A DNA stretch of 64,000 bases from Bathymodiolus brooksi (taxonomy: Eukaryota; Mollusca; Bivalvia; Mytilida; Modiolidae): contig OY804579.1 of assembly GCA_963680875.1 (NCBI GenBank), positions 18,957,804 to 19,021,803 of the forward strand, read 5' to 3'. A model generated the notes under the pieces. The model was not told the DNA's origin and ran no database searches. It saw only the letters and a program-made list of their open reading frames with translations. Positions 33,693-45,128 of the stretch are shown here, piece after piece (within the stretch, counting starts at the first letter, position 1; every line of letters starts with the position of its first letter). Both the position numbers and the translations under genes were made by a program.

Positions 33693-36600
33693 TTAAATGT
33701 GCACATTACGTAGGCGTCGTACTGGAACTGAAGGTCTGTGTCTGTGAATCATGGTTGCAAGTCCAGATACAGTATTTTCATATGGATTTCTGTCATGGCA
33801 AAGAGTTTTGCATTTTAACTCACGTTTATTTTTTTGTGTTAAGACATCCTTCTCTAACAAAACTTTCGCTACTTTCTTAACATCTCCTAAATATGATGGC
33901 AAATGGTGAAATCCTTTGCGTACCCTGCAACGATTTATAACGTCATAATGTTTTACAAAGTTGATGAGGATAGGATACTCCTGAGAATGTTTAATTATGC
34001 TCTCCTTTGTTTGGTGTCCTGAGCATGCAACTTTGCTATCACGGTTAAGCATTTCTAAGTATTCATCGAGGGCAATGTTGTTATTTCTGCCACCCTGAAC
34101 ATTAACAAATCTGTTTGCTATTAATCTTTCTGATTGCTCTGCTGGCAAAACCCCAGATGTCAATGCTGTCAAATGGATTGAACCAATGGTATATTTTGTT
34201 TTCCCTGTTTTGTTGTAGATTGGTAATTCGTATTTTGCAGATCTTACGCATCTTTCCCCATCCCCCATATCAACAGCAGTATCCAAATTTCTGTGTAACA
34301 TTACTAGCTTAAACAACATTAAAATGTAGTCATACAGCTGATCTGTTTGTATTGGCTTTGATCTAGTCTTTTCTTTTTCTATTTTTACATGGTGAACATT
34401 TGACTCGTGCGACTTCAGGGATCCTGTATACATGTAACTTTTTTCACAAAAATGACACTTGACACGGTCATTTTCCATATTGGCGGTCCAATAATTTTCT
34501 GGATGGTTGGGATTTTCAAGGACTTCTCTTAGTGAAGCACACATATCGTCTTCATTTTCAAAAAAGAATTTCTTAATTATTAATCCACAAATGTTATTCA
34601 GCCAGTTGATTTTTTGTTGGTCTGATATGTCCTGGAAATCTACAGGAAATGGTATGTTTTCCTCAAAATCACTTAGTTTGAAATGATCTAACAACATAAC
34701 AAGACAAATCGCATCTAGTATAGTGTAGTACAGGAGTTTGTGAGGTCTGTAACTATTTTTCACCTTTCCTTTTACACTTCTCATATTCAGTAGATTACGA
34801 AAGAAATAAACTGTGCCTTCATCATTTCCACTTCCTGTATCAAATGCAAGTTTTTGGATTGCCTGTAAAAGATACAGATATTAAGTCTAAAAATTTATGA
34901 GAATTATTGTATATACATTTTTGTGTCGTAACATCAGCAGGTGTAATAAAATTAATGCTATGTGACAAATATGAATAAAATGTTTGAAGACAGAGATCAA
35001 CTTTGTAGGATAAATAAATTGTTGCAAAATCATTTATCTAATATCTTTTTGTAGTTCTTTTTTTTAATGCAATAATAACTACAGCGGTAAAGATCAACAG
35101 CTAATCCCCTCACCCACCTTTGCTTATGCATAAAATAAATGTCATTGTGACACTATTGTGGGTTGATTATTCTGTACTTTCAAAAATGTATTCACTAACG
35201 AGATATCACTGCTTTCTGACCTATTAGCACCCACGACATAAAAATCTGACATGTGCAAAATGTATGTTATAGTGACTCAGATGTGGTTATTTTGAAACTC
35301 CCTGAAGATATATTCACTGATGTAATATCTGTAATCTTAATGCAAAACATAACCAGTCACAGATATACATACCAACAAAAGCAATGATATATCCCCCAGG
35401 ACTGGTGTGAGAAAATAAAGCTGATATAAAGCCTTACCTCTAAAAAATTCATAAGACGATGAAAGTCCTCCATTTTAGAAATAAAACCTTCAAGTTTTTC
35501 CAATGCATTGTCAGCATTCCTCATGGCATTTTGTGCACCTTGCACCCTTTCATCAGTAAGACGATCACTTTAATATTAAAAAGAAAATATTAGGAACCAT
35601 TAAAATGTATAAATTAAAATTAAAATGTTTTTCTTTGAGAGAAAATACATATGATGGATAACAAATGATACATTGAATTTCATGAAGAAACACTATAAGT
35701 TTTCAAAATTTACAGTGAATGAGTGATTGTTGTTTTACGCCAACTCAGGAATTTTTCAGCTATATCATGGCAAGAACAAGTCAACTTTCAATGAGATGAA
35801 GAGGAGGTCTGATTTGTACTAGATCAAAATGCTTAGTTGGATCCATACAGTGCTAGCTCACTGAAAAAACAGTTCGCGGATAGACATGTCATCCCACTCC
35901 GACACATTATCCTGATTCCGAGCCAACCAGACTTTGGTCTCTCTCCTTAATATTGCGGGGTTAGAGAAGAAGCAAAAAATACCCTTTTTATAGTTTTGTT
36001 TGACCTGACCTGGACTCGAACCTACGATCTACCACCCCTAAAAATTTACAGAAGAAATATATGTCCTAATAAGATTGTACAATGAACATATATAAAGTAA
36101 CATTGTGAGCTACAATCATGCATAAACAACATAATTACCTCCAAGAAATACTGGTTCCACCATTTCTCCATCTTTACAAGGTACATATCTCTCTGTCAAA
36201 AGCTTCAGAAGTTGGATCATTTCATTTGATTTGTTCTCATTGGTGTCAAATAGTCCTAAAGGGTACTAAAAAGAATGAAAAGATTTTAATTTGTAAAAAA
36301 AAATGGTCTTTATGTTATTTGTTAATGCCAACTTGAATAAGTAACTGACTGGCACGGAAAGGATCAATGATTGACACTAACTTTATCGATATCATGCGTT
36401 AGTAGTTGGTCACTGTACAGCGTAACATCTCACCAGTGTTGTTTGAGTTGTATCCAACTTTTGTAACAAACAATTACAAAAACAGGCAATTGAAATGCAT
36501 TCACATATATCTTTACCCCCCCCCCCCCCCCCCCCCCAACTACAGTCTGCAGTAATTATTTACTGTGAACGCATCATTGTGATGTTTGTATTAATGCGAA

Positions 36601-39600
36601 AAATGTGATGAGATATTCATCATTTTAATAAAAAATTGACATTTTAATTGTTTGTAAGGGGTGTTGTGGCCGTGATTGTATGGCAGTTGGATTATTCAGT
36701 GTCTATCATCACTAACGTTGTGAGTTACAATCTTGCTCAGGCGATGAGTACTCGATACAACATTATGTGATAATATTTGTCAGTGACTTGAGACAGGTGA
36801 GTGGTTTTCTCCTGGTACTCTGGTTTCCTCCACCAATAAAACTGAAATATTGTTGAAAGTGGCATTCAACACCATAACCCTAACTCCCTAATTGTTTGTA
36901 TTTATTTTCTATTACAATAATGAATATGGACTGGAATCACATTAATTCATCTCACATTTTCATGATTTGTCAGGGATTCACAATAATTGATGCACGTTTC
37001 TGATATTACAGGAATTAGATTTATCAAATAATCATCATCTTTGTCACAATAGAATAAACATATTTAATTCATAATTATATCTTCAAAAATAATATATATT
37101 AAAATATTTTCTTACCTGTGAGGTCTTTAACCCTGCAAATTGGGAGTATTTATGCTCTAGGTGTTCAGGGTAAATCTTCTTAAAATGATGTTGCAGTTGT
37201 GAAGAATTGTTGATGACTGATGTGGCAAAGATGAACGTTAACTCCTGTAGTAATTGTTCCTGTTCTTGGAGGGATGGAATAAATCTTAGAATGTCTATGT
37301 CTGAATAATTCGTTACGGTTGACTCATGGCTAACACTTTGTGGCAGCACTCTATCAACAAGGGCATACATGTTAAACAGGTGCAAAGAGACTGTCTTGCG
37401 ATCTGATGTACGAAATGAGGGCAAAATATTCTTGTCCCAATTGTCCCCTATTAACTGAAACTTTGTTGATCCTCCATCAGCCCACATTTTCTTGATTGCA
37501 TTTATATCTGAATCCAACTTGTTTTGCCAGCTGGCCAATTTGTTGTGAATAGTTTGAGGATGAACACAAATTCCAAGCTGTGAAAGTCTTTCAATATCCT
37601 ATGAAAAGAACCAATATATGTGCGTTCAGTTAAACCTGTTTAAGAGACAACTTAAGGGAAATCAGAAAAAAACGGTCTCCTACAACAGGTGGTCTTTTAA
37701 TACAGGTTCACTTTATATGAAAAGCATTACTGAGGGATCTGAAAATAATGTTCTAGTATAACATGATTTTCCTTAATAGACAGACAACAGGTGGTCTAGA
37801 TCTCTCAAGCTGGTTTCATTGTACCAAAATATCCAAGAATTATCTTCATATTGCACATACATTGTATCTCAAAGGTGATAGGGGCCATCGTGGCAGTGAA
37901 CGTATGGTAGTTGGATTTATAACTACCTATGCAATCAGTGCCTATCATCCCTGATGTTGTGTGTTCGAATCTTGATCAGAGCGAGGTGTACAACATTATG
38001 TGATAAAGTTTGTCAGTGAATTCCGATATGTCAGTGATTTCCTCCGGTTCCTCCAGTTTCCTCCACCAATAACTTGACCACCACAATATAATTGCAATAT
38101 TGTTAAAAGTGGTATCAAAAAAAAATCAAAGGTGAAATTTCGATACAATAGAAAATAATTATAATAACCTAGTAATACAAGAAATGTACGGGTACATGTA
38201 AAAATCTGAAATAAAATGCACTGTAGGAACTTAACCACCAAATATAATTAAAATTCAACTAATGCCAAATTTAAGGGCTATACTAGTATGTATACACCTA
38301 ATTCTTCTGATCTTCTCCGATTTAAATGACATTTGTACTTCAAACTTACTCTTTGTGTACAGCCTCCTTGTGTTAAAACAAATCCAATCATGTATTGAAT
38401 TGCTGACATTTCTTGGCTTCTCCCGTGCAGTCCTAAAGCTGTTGCTAGCATGATATGGCGAAATGCTTTACTAGACACACTTTGTGGTATGTCCCACACA
38501 ACTGACTCCATAACTGCGGCAAGCATTGGACAAGAACATTTTAATTCATTATTCAGCTGTTCCCATGTAAATGTAAAAAAGTCCTCATAGTCTTTTTTTC
38601 TCAGTAAAGTTTGTGATCCTCTTTTACAAATTGCATGAGACTCTTCTTTGACAATCTGTGCTGTTCTATTCACAATTTCTACTGGACTCTCCCTACTTAT
38701 AGTTTCCAGAATTATTCTGTTAATGTTGGTTCCTCTTACAAATGCTTTGCATATTGTCTTGTATGCTTCATTCATAATGACAACAGTCTTCAACCCACTT
38801 GGATAGGAAACCGACACCTTATAAAATTAAAAATGAATGAAAATTAAACACAATTAAACTATGCATTATAAATGTACACTAAAATATTCATACTGCATAT
38901 ATCTAGCATTGTAAAATAAAATAAATTTACTTGAAAATTTTCTGTCAATATTTTTTTTTATTTACAAATTTCTAAAAATCTGATATTTAAAACAGAAAAT
39001 ATGTTTACCTGTTTCTTTACTTTTATTATTTTCTTGATGGAGTATATATTTACAATGTATATAGGGAAAGAATAAAATCAGTCTTTAACTCACCCCAGTA
39101 TTACTTCTTTATAATGTTGTTTTAACATATTTTTATAATGAACGTTGAATAACATAACCTGAAAATAAACTAAAACTAATTAACTAATTTAACCTCTTAC
39201 CCAATAACAGCTGAAAAAGAGAAACATACAAAACAATCATGCAAATATAAACATAGAGTCAAGGGTTAATAACTGATTAAAATGCTTTGTGTTCTGTGAA
39301 TATAAGCTCCCCCATCTAGATTGAAATATTTAATAGAGAAAAGGGAGAAAGTGTGGAGATCTAATTTTAATTAGTTTGATTCTACATGTGTCGCTTATGC
39401 ATTTAGGAACCCACTTAACATTTACAGGCCCTGGGGGCATACATTTGTCTACAAAAACATGATTGTTTGCTCCTTCTAAGCTCCATGCTTTTTTATCAGC
39501 AAAATCAAATTTAATGCACACAAAAAAGAAAAAAAATTAGACCCCCACCCCAAAGCAATCTAATTAAAATTAGCTCTACACACTAGCTCCCCTCATTTTT

Positions 39601-42600
39601 TTTGGACCAAAAAAAACGGGGGAGCAAGTACGTAGAGCTAATTTTAATTAGATTGACCCCAAAGTTAATTGTGGGTCCTTTTTCATACATACCCTAAATG
39701 CAGTATGCCCTTTTCCATACAATGTTATTGTATATGAAATGAAATTTAAAATGGACAAGTTAACTGCTGGATTAATGTTGCATAATATACAGGTATCTAA
39801 CTTTACCATACAGTTGGTTTTGAATTGCACTATTTGAGGAGAAAAAAATGTGCATTTGACTCTGTGTTTACAAAACTTAATTAATGCACCAATTTCTAAC
39901 ATGCTTTTCAACAGAAAACTTGTCTTTCAAGATGCAGTTTGTTGTCTACTTGTCCTCCTTTTTGTTTTTGTTCTTGTTCTTGAGTGAAGACATGTAAATT
40001 TTAATAAGATAGCAGTGTTATTTTTGTATATACCATGTACATAAATGTATATCATGAAGAAAATTAGCAAATGAGCCAAAGCATAATATACATGTAGATA
40101 ATGTGACAACGATATTAATGCACATTATGTGACATATACAGGTATATATAGTGCCACTTACATCCCTATCCCACCAAAAAATATAATTATTTATCAATTG
40201 AAAACTGCACTGATATGACAAGGTTTTTTTTAAACATAATAGAACAGTAAAATAAACATTGAAACAGTAAGATGACAAGGCAATGTACTCCAGGGTTTGA
40301 AATTAGCGGTCGCCCACTCGCCATTTGCGAGTAAATTTCAGTGTGGGCCCTTAAAAATCTCATCGTAGTCGTCCACTTGGCGAGTGAAAATTAGAAAAAA
40401 TAAAATAGTGTAAATCTATAATTCCTATTCACCAAGATCGAAATCCGAAAAATATTGACATTTCCATCGATCGATTTTAAGCCCCGATGTTTTGTTTTGA
40501 TATTAAACTGATATCCGCTTATATTACGCTTCGCTTTATGAACTAAGTAACGAAGTGTAGTAGCCCGGGAACCAGCTTATTTTGATGTATGCGAATCTTA
40601 TCTCCAGTTAAGGAGATCTACGGCTGTTCTATTTAACACCTCTGTATCAATTTTTGCATTAATTTTGCGTCATTTAAGGATTGAAATAAAGAATTTAGTT
40701 ATTGTTGTAAAGGGATTTAGGTAACAAATATTTCTTTTAACAACGATGATTTCTCTGTTGTCTTTATATTGCACAAACCATGCCGTTTTCTGTTGAGTCA
40801 TATTACGGAATTTTATAGTACGCTTTTTCCGATTTTGATTTTTAATTTTACATGTTCGTTCAAAATATCCGGTTGGCGAAAGTCAGTTCTTTTTGGGGAA
40901 CTCTGGGCCTCTTAAAAGGCAAACTGAACAGAGAACACAATATTTTAGAGATTACGAAAAGTCCAAACGCTCTAGACAATTTTTAAAGGAATGGAAACAA
41001 AACCGTCCATGGTTAGTTGATACTGAAAGTGAAACCGGCATGGTTTGTTAATAAATAAATAAATAAAGTTTTATTTAAAGTCGATACATATCACAACATA
41101 CATATTGCAAAGAACAAAAAAAATGAAAATTCATTTACTACAGGATGTACAAGCTACAAACATCCCCACCATATGTCAAGCTCTAAATCGCCCCGAAATT
41201 TGACTTCAACTATAAATTTCTGAAGTCATAGTGTATTGGTGCATGTAAAATAATTTTATTTTGAGGAAAATGTTTTGGAAATTTGTTATCTTCTGTATTA
41301 AATTATAGTTTCTGAATGGCCAATTTTGCTGCCAGGAAATGGCCAGAATGCAGGATTTTACACCATTTATCCCAGGGCTTCCAGGGGCCTTCAGCAGACC
41401 CCCCGCCATAGGGCACCTTGCAAGCGAGGTGGCAGGCGAGCTATGCGCACCTGATGGGCCCCTAACAAGTTGTGTGGGCTACCAAAATTAATTTGGTGGG
41501 GGCCAACTTGGCCCCTAAAATATTTCCTTAGCTTCAAACCCTGTACTCTGGGCTGATGTTGGTTTTGTTCTATTGACAGTATATAAAACCTTGACATATA
41601 CCAGTATGCATTTCCTTATTATCTTGGTAGAAAAGAACATGATAAGTGACAATCCATACTGTTCCGAAACAGGTTTTTTTAAAAATAGTTCATTTTTTTT
41701 TATTTAAATTTTATACAATGAATGATGTAGCCTTTTTTTTTTATTACCAGTAGTCATTAGAATGTCCCAATAATTGTACAATATGATCTGTCACTATTGA
41801 AAGACTAAGTAAAAATGTTTGTTTGCCCATGTTATCAGCCAGCTCCAACTTTAAACTTAATAAAGTTACAAGAGATCATACAATTTTTATGATCTTTTTT
41901 TTTCATTCATGCATGTACAACAAAAATGTACATGTACCTGTAGTTAGATGTAAGCATGAGCTGTAGGAAAAAAGCACAACTGTAACAATAAATTGGTCAC
42001 TTCTTTTATTATGGCCAATTATTTAAGCTTGCCTTTTTGTCCAGGAAGACAAACAAAATTTATAGAACATTATGATCAATCCAATCATCAATACACATTT
42101 CACACAATAACTCCTAAATTAAACTGTCAATATCTTGGTTTTCAAAGAATTCAATATTTAGTGAACATGTACTGTATAGATAATCGATTGATCACATTTT
42201 AAATAAAAACAAAATAATTTAACAAATTTTCTGTACCCTAACTTCTGCTGTGTGAACAGAAGCCATACTACTGGTAGATATTGGTTTTGATGGTATGTTT
42301 TCCTTTCCACTAGTAAAGCCTAATGATCTCTTTGCCTTGGAGGAAGACTTTGTTTCAACTTGTTGTCTTGCAACCACAACTAGAGTCAGAGTGGATAAAA
42401 TAATTAAAAGAACAAAAATATAACAATCTTCTGTACAGTACTACTAGCAGTAGCTGCGGGCATGTAGCCCAAATAGTCATTTATTTACTCTTTTTTATGG
42501 TCACAATTAACAGAAAGTAAATAATCAGACATTTGAGAAACATTTTTGCAGCTCTGTACTACCTGCACAAGATAATTAAAATGAATGAATACATGAATTG

Positions 42601-43304
42601 CACATTGAAAATATCTGCATAAATGTTAATCCATGAAAAATAGAACATGTTTATACATTACATACATGTATACTTCCAATTCTATTTTCTATACTAAACT
42701 GTTGCAATAAGGACGTCAGGTACAATTTGTATTGAACATACAATGTACATGTACATGTATACACACACAACTTGTGACAAATAAAATTATTTCATTAAGG
42801 AATAAAAAATAATTTTCTTACCAGGAGGGACAACATGTACTTTGGTAACAGGAATCAGAATGTCTGTACATGTACTACTATAGCTACTAGTAGCTGTTAT
42901 AGGCTGTCCTGTGCCGTGGTTGCTGCCTGTACAATTCCATCAAATGTTGCAAGTTGCATGGGTTGCTTTGGTATGAGATTTGTTGTAATTCCAGGAAAAA
43001 CACGGATTTCTTTTGATGGGGGTAAACTCACACCAGGAGATCTCAACAGTCTTTTCTGTGTTACTCTCCGTGTGCTTTTGCTAGATGGTGTCAACATTAA
43101 TGTATGTACTTTTCTCCACGATTCTATAATTTGTTTTTTCAGGTTTTCCTTTTGGTTTTCTAATTTTATTACACTCTCGACGTGTCTGTAGTACTTAATA
43201 CACACTCCGTTAGTTGTTCCATCTTCCGGGAGCACGAACTGTTCTATAACACGCTGTATCATCACCACTCTTTCATGTGACAGTCGCAATTTTGTTTTCA
43301 TCAA
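33693..43304 (-). CDS. DUF6589-type (Academ) transposase, seven exons, lightly damaged
   Basis: Exons in reading order: 43304-42822, 42379-42237, 38817-38350, 37598-37116, 36265-36139, 35567-35438, 34862-33693, about 1,000 codons. All introns are GT-AG. Features: N-terminal C-x2-C with coiled coil; [53 protein letters not shown]; an inserted C2H2 finger ([18 protein letters not shown]); AVDMGDGER; and [12 protein letters not shown]...[11 protein letters not shown]. Acidic residues in GDNWD, GGD and the last block are candidate catalytic positions (inference). Lesions: a 5-bp insertion near 42914 in exon 1 shifts the frame (absent from copy A), and the exon 5/6 junction is one base short of frame at a weak acceptor (attaaag). 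Intron 2 is swollen by a MITE and a hAT-like insertion. Expected role: cutting and joining element ends. Confidence 0.75.
35705..36050 (-). repeat. SINE family 2, near full length
   Basis: On the minus strand it begins with a tRNA-like head (GATCGTAGGTTCGAGTCCAG, B box), then GTGTCGGAGTGGGATGACATG, CAGTGAGCTAGCACTG, and the tail TGAGTTGGCGTAAAACAAC followed by ATCACTCATTCAC. It lies in the transposase intron between exons 5 and 6. Confidence 0.65.
36516..36537 (+). repeat. C22 homopolymer
   Basis: An uninterrupted run of 22 C in the intron between transposase exons 4 and 5. Its length may be unreliable in the assembly. Confidence 0.8.
36659..36880 (+). repeat. tRNA-derived SINE, family 1
   Basis: Plus-strand copy in a transposase intron. 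Diverged head (GTGTTGTGGCCGTGATTG), GGTTTTCTCCTGGTACTC block and tail AAAGTGGCATTCAACACC. Confidence 0.7.
37882..38115 (+). repeat. tRNA-derived SINE, family 1
   Basis: Plus-strand copy between transposase exons 3 and 4. Head GGGGCCATCGTGGCAGTG, B-box-like GTTCGAATCTTG, and tail AATATTGTTAAAAGTGGTA. Confidence 0.7.
39330..39911 (-). other. Two unexplained minus-strand open frames flanking a MITE
   Basis: Frame 39911-39656 ([17 protein letters not shown]... [13 protein letters not shown]...) and frame 39521-39380 ([16 protein letters not shown]... [14 protein letters not shown]) look protein-like and Cys-containing. They are separated by the 100-bp MITE at 39556-39655. Removing the MITE and one target copy leaves them one base out of frame, across a T-rich run. 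They may be one former ORF or a lost exon of the transposase gene; no family is recognised. A degenerate terminus like those of the large element (39341-39378) overlaps the second frame. Confidence 0.25.
39556..39655. mobile_element. 100-bp non-autonomous AcademH-type MITE
   Basis: Starts CAATCTAATTAAAATTAGC and ends GCTAATTTTAATTAGATTG, the same termini as the 16.6-kb element. It is flanked by an exact 9-bp duplication, ACCCCAAAG (39547-39555 and 39656-39664). The interior is only the two sub-terminal arms (CTCTACACACTAGCTCCCC and GGGGGAGCAAGTACGTAGAG) around a short A/T spacer. It is the simplest proof of the ends and of the 9-bp target rule. Confidence 0.88.
40291..41543. mobile_element. 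hAT-like insertion, 1.25 kb
   Basis: Inverted ends CAGGGTTTGAA (40291) and TTCAAACCCTG (to 41543), flanked by TACTC on both sides (40286-40290, 41544-41548), or GTACTC if a terminal G is counted as target. It carries a fragment of a TTF/BED-type N-terminus (40947-41051) but no transposase core. Inserted in transposase intron 2 of the large element. A 5-6 bp duplication is short for classic hAT (8 bp), so the superfamily is tentative. Confidence 0.6.
40947..41051 (+). pseudogene. TTF-type zinc-finger N-terminus fragment of a hAT-like protein
   Basis: The frame reads [18 protein letters not shown], then [16 protein letters not shown], then stop. The W..PWL...MVC pattern is that of the TTF-type finger opening many hAT/ZNF862-like proteins (usually followed by a second C-x2-C). 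Truncated and without downstream domains. Confidence 0.45.
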
Positions 43305-43623
43305 TTGTTTACAATAAATTTAAACACCCTCGGGTGTTATTTCTGTTTGAATGAACGATAGACCACATAATACACATATATTACTTCTTACATATTTCTT
43401 TCTTGGTGTATTAGAGGCCGCTGATTGCATGTTTTTTTTATATTTAATTTCTTCAAGCGAAAAACATGGTAGCAGACATTTTTTTTCTCACAATTCGGAG
43501 TCTATCGGGTACGTTCGAAAATGCATGTCCTTGTCTAACTCGAATAATACTGCGCCCTCTATCGGCAAGTTATCTTCATGGATTTGTAGAAGAATCGTTG
43601 ATTGGTCAGTTTTAAATGCATTC

Positions 43624-43780
43624 ATGTTGACCCCTGACGCGACCCTTAATGGGATGTTGTTAGATCTACCACGCAGCGACCAAAAAAAAAGGGGGGGGGG
43701 AGCAAGTGCGTAGAGCTAGCAGCGACCAAAAAAAAAAGGGGGGGGGGAGCAAGTGCGTAGAGCTAATTTTAATTAGCTTG
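43624..43780 (-). repeat. Right terminal inverted repeat with internal duplication
   Basis: Inverse of 27164-27275. The segment GCAGCGACC-A(n)-G10-AGCAAGTGCGTAGAGCTA is present twice in tandem (about 43673-43718 and 43720-43764). The terminal base triplet differs (AGCTTG here, AGATTG in copy A and in the MITE). Confidence 0.75.
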
Positions 43781-43789
43781 AGCTTACAC
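43781..43789 (+). repeat. 9-bp target-site duplication, right
   Basis: AGCTTACAC directly after the right terminus, identical to 27155-27163. Confidence 0.85.
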
Positions 43790-43950
43790 CAACTTGAACT
43801 TTTACAGTGAATTTTCTTTTTCTTATAAGATAAAATAATACTACAAAATTCTTGTATTTTTCAGAATCAGTACTGATTATTTTTCAGCTGATAAAAACAA
43901 AACACCCCGAGCAAATGAAGCATTTGTAGGTAAGCATAGCATAACATGGA

Positions 43951-44160
43951 GATGGATTTATGGTGTTTAAAGCCATTTTCAACAATATCGTGGCAGTCAG
44001 TTTTATTGATGGAGGAAGTTGCAAGTCACTGACAAACTTTATCACATAATGTTGTATCGCCTGAGTGGGACTCGATCTCACAACATTAGTGGTAATAGGT
44101 ACTGATTGCATTGGAAGTTGCAAATCCAACTACTATGTAATCAATACCACGACGGCCCCT
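43951..44160 (-). repeat. tRNA-derived SINE, family 1 (copy B)
   Basis: Duplicate of 1591-1797 with a few substitutions; head GGCCGTCGTGG near 44158, tail near 43955. Confidence 0.7.
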
Positions 44161-44770
44161 CCACAACATGTAGATATTAGTAGGTTGATTATTAATAGAG
44201 AGAAAAGAACACCATACGTTGATAACACATTTATAGAAATTGTTTAGAGATAAAATCAACATCGGTCGAATTCCGTTATTAGGATGACTTAAATAGAGCC
44301 TATCAAAGGATTCCGACCCCTCCCTCCCCCTCAGGTCTCGGGTTTTGACCCAAAACCAGCACATTTAAAGGCACAACTTTAATTTCGAGAGTTAACTAGA
44401 GACAAACCCTGGCACATTCTAGACTTGCAAATGATATAAGCGACCAAATCCTCATACACGAAGGTTTATTAGAGATCAACTTGAACTACCACTAAAACAC
44501 TTTTCTGGTCCTCTGAAATATGCTTGACATGTAAATTTCGAAAAATAAAATTAGATATACATTGTGTATAATCGTTCTTTCAAAGTAAATTCCTAAAAAA
44601 AAAATAACTTGGGGTCCAATATTACCGAGGCAGAGGGTCTGGCGTGCGCAGTAGCTATTCAGCAAAGAGTTTAATATGTTACAGTGTATTTTGTATTAGC
44701 ATAAATTGTTCATCTATATAAGAAATATCAACGGACCTACAACCGTCCATTATGTAACACCAGATGTTAG

Positions 44771-44982
44771 CAGGGGTGGGTCCAGGGGGGGCGCACCCGG
44801 CGCGCGCCCCCGGCGCGCGCCCCCGGCGCGCGCCCCCCTAAAATTAGAAAAAATATGATTTTTGGCGTAAAATCGTGGTTTTTCACACGAAATACCCCAA
44901 CAATTTTCGCGCCTCCCTCCGCTCGGCGCAATTTTTTTAAGTGCGCCCCCCCCCCTAACTTTAAATCCTGGATCCACCCCTG
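44771..44982. mobile_element. Short TIR element (MITE), 212 bp, copy B
   Basis: Same ends as 2406-2590. The GC-rich unit CGGCGCGCGCCCC is present three times here against once in copy A, which explains most of the length difference. Confidence 0.65.
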
Positions 44983-45128
44983 GCTATGGAATATTGGAAT
45001 CAAATTACATACAAATATGATTCTTCCATTATCACTGAGCAAGCCAGAATTCGACAAATAGAGAAATGAAATGGCTAATTTTTGTTGTTGATTTTTTACT
45101 GAGTGTCTCAATGGGAACTACGCCACTG

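Larger units (their letters stand above)
27164..43780. mobile_element. Autonomous-type AcademH-like DNA transposon, 16.6 kb
   Basis: Bounded by inverted termini CAATCTAATTAAAATTAGC and GCTAATTTTAATTAGCTTG, flanked by the exact 9-bp duplication AGCTTACAC. Inside are two convergent spliced genes: a RecQ-type helicase starting 219 bp from the left end and a DUF6589-type transposase starting about 480 bp from the right end. This gene pair, with long target duplications, is what I recall of the AcademH lineage (Academ superfamily, reported from animals and fungi). That assignment is from memory of the family; the ends, duplication and genes are read directly. Nested insertions (27753-29459, 28719-29193, 39556-39655, 40291-41543 and several SINEs) account for much of its size. 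The helicase seems intact; the transposase has two small lesions. Confidence 0.8.
42206..45128. repeat. Segmental duplication, copy B, part 1
   Basis: Matches 1-2736. Differences seen: a 5-bp insertion at about 42914, about 180 bp of TIR present here but deleted in copy A (43610-43760 region), 13 bp extra near 43892 (GATAAAAACAAAA), and expansion of the GC-rich unit at 44800-44835. Confidence 0.93.

Noticed and set aside
34115..34312. Plus-strand open frame
   Set aside because: Antisense of transposase exon 7.
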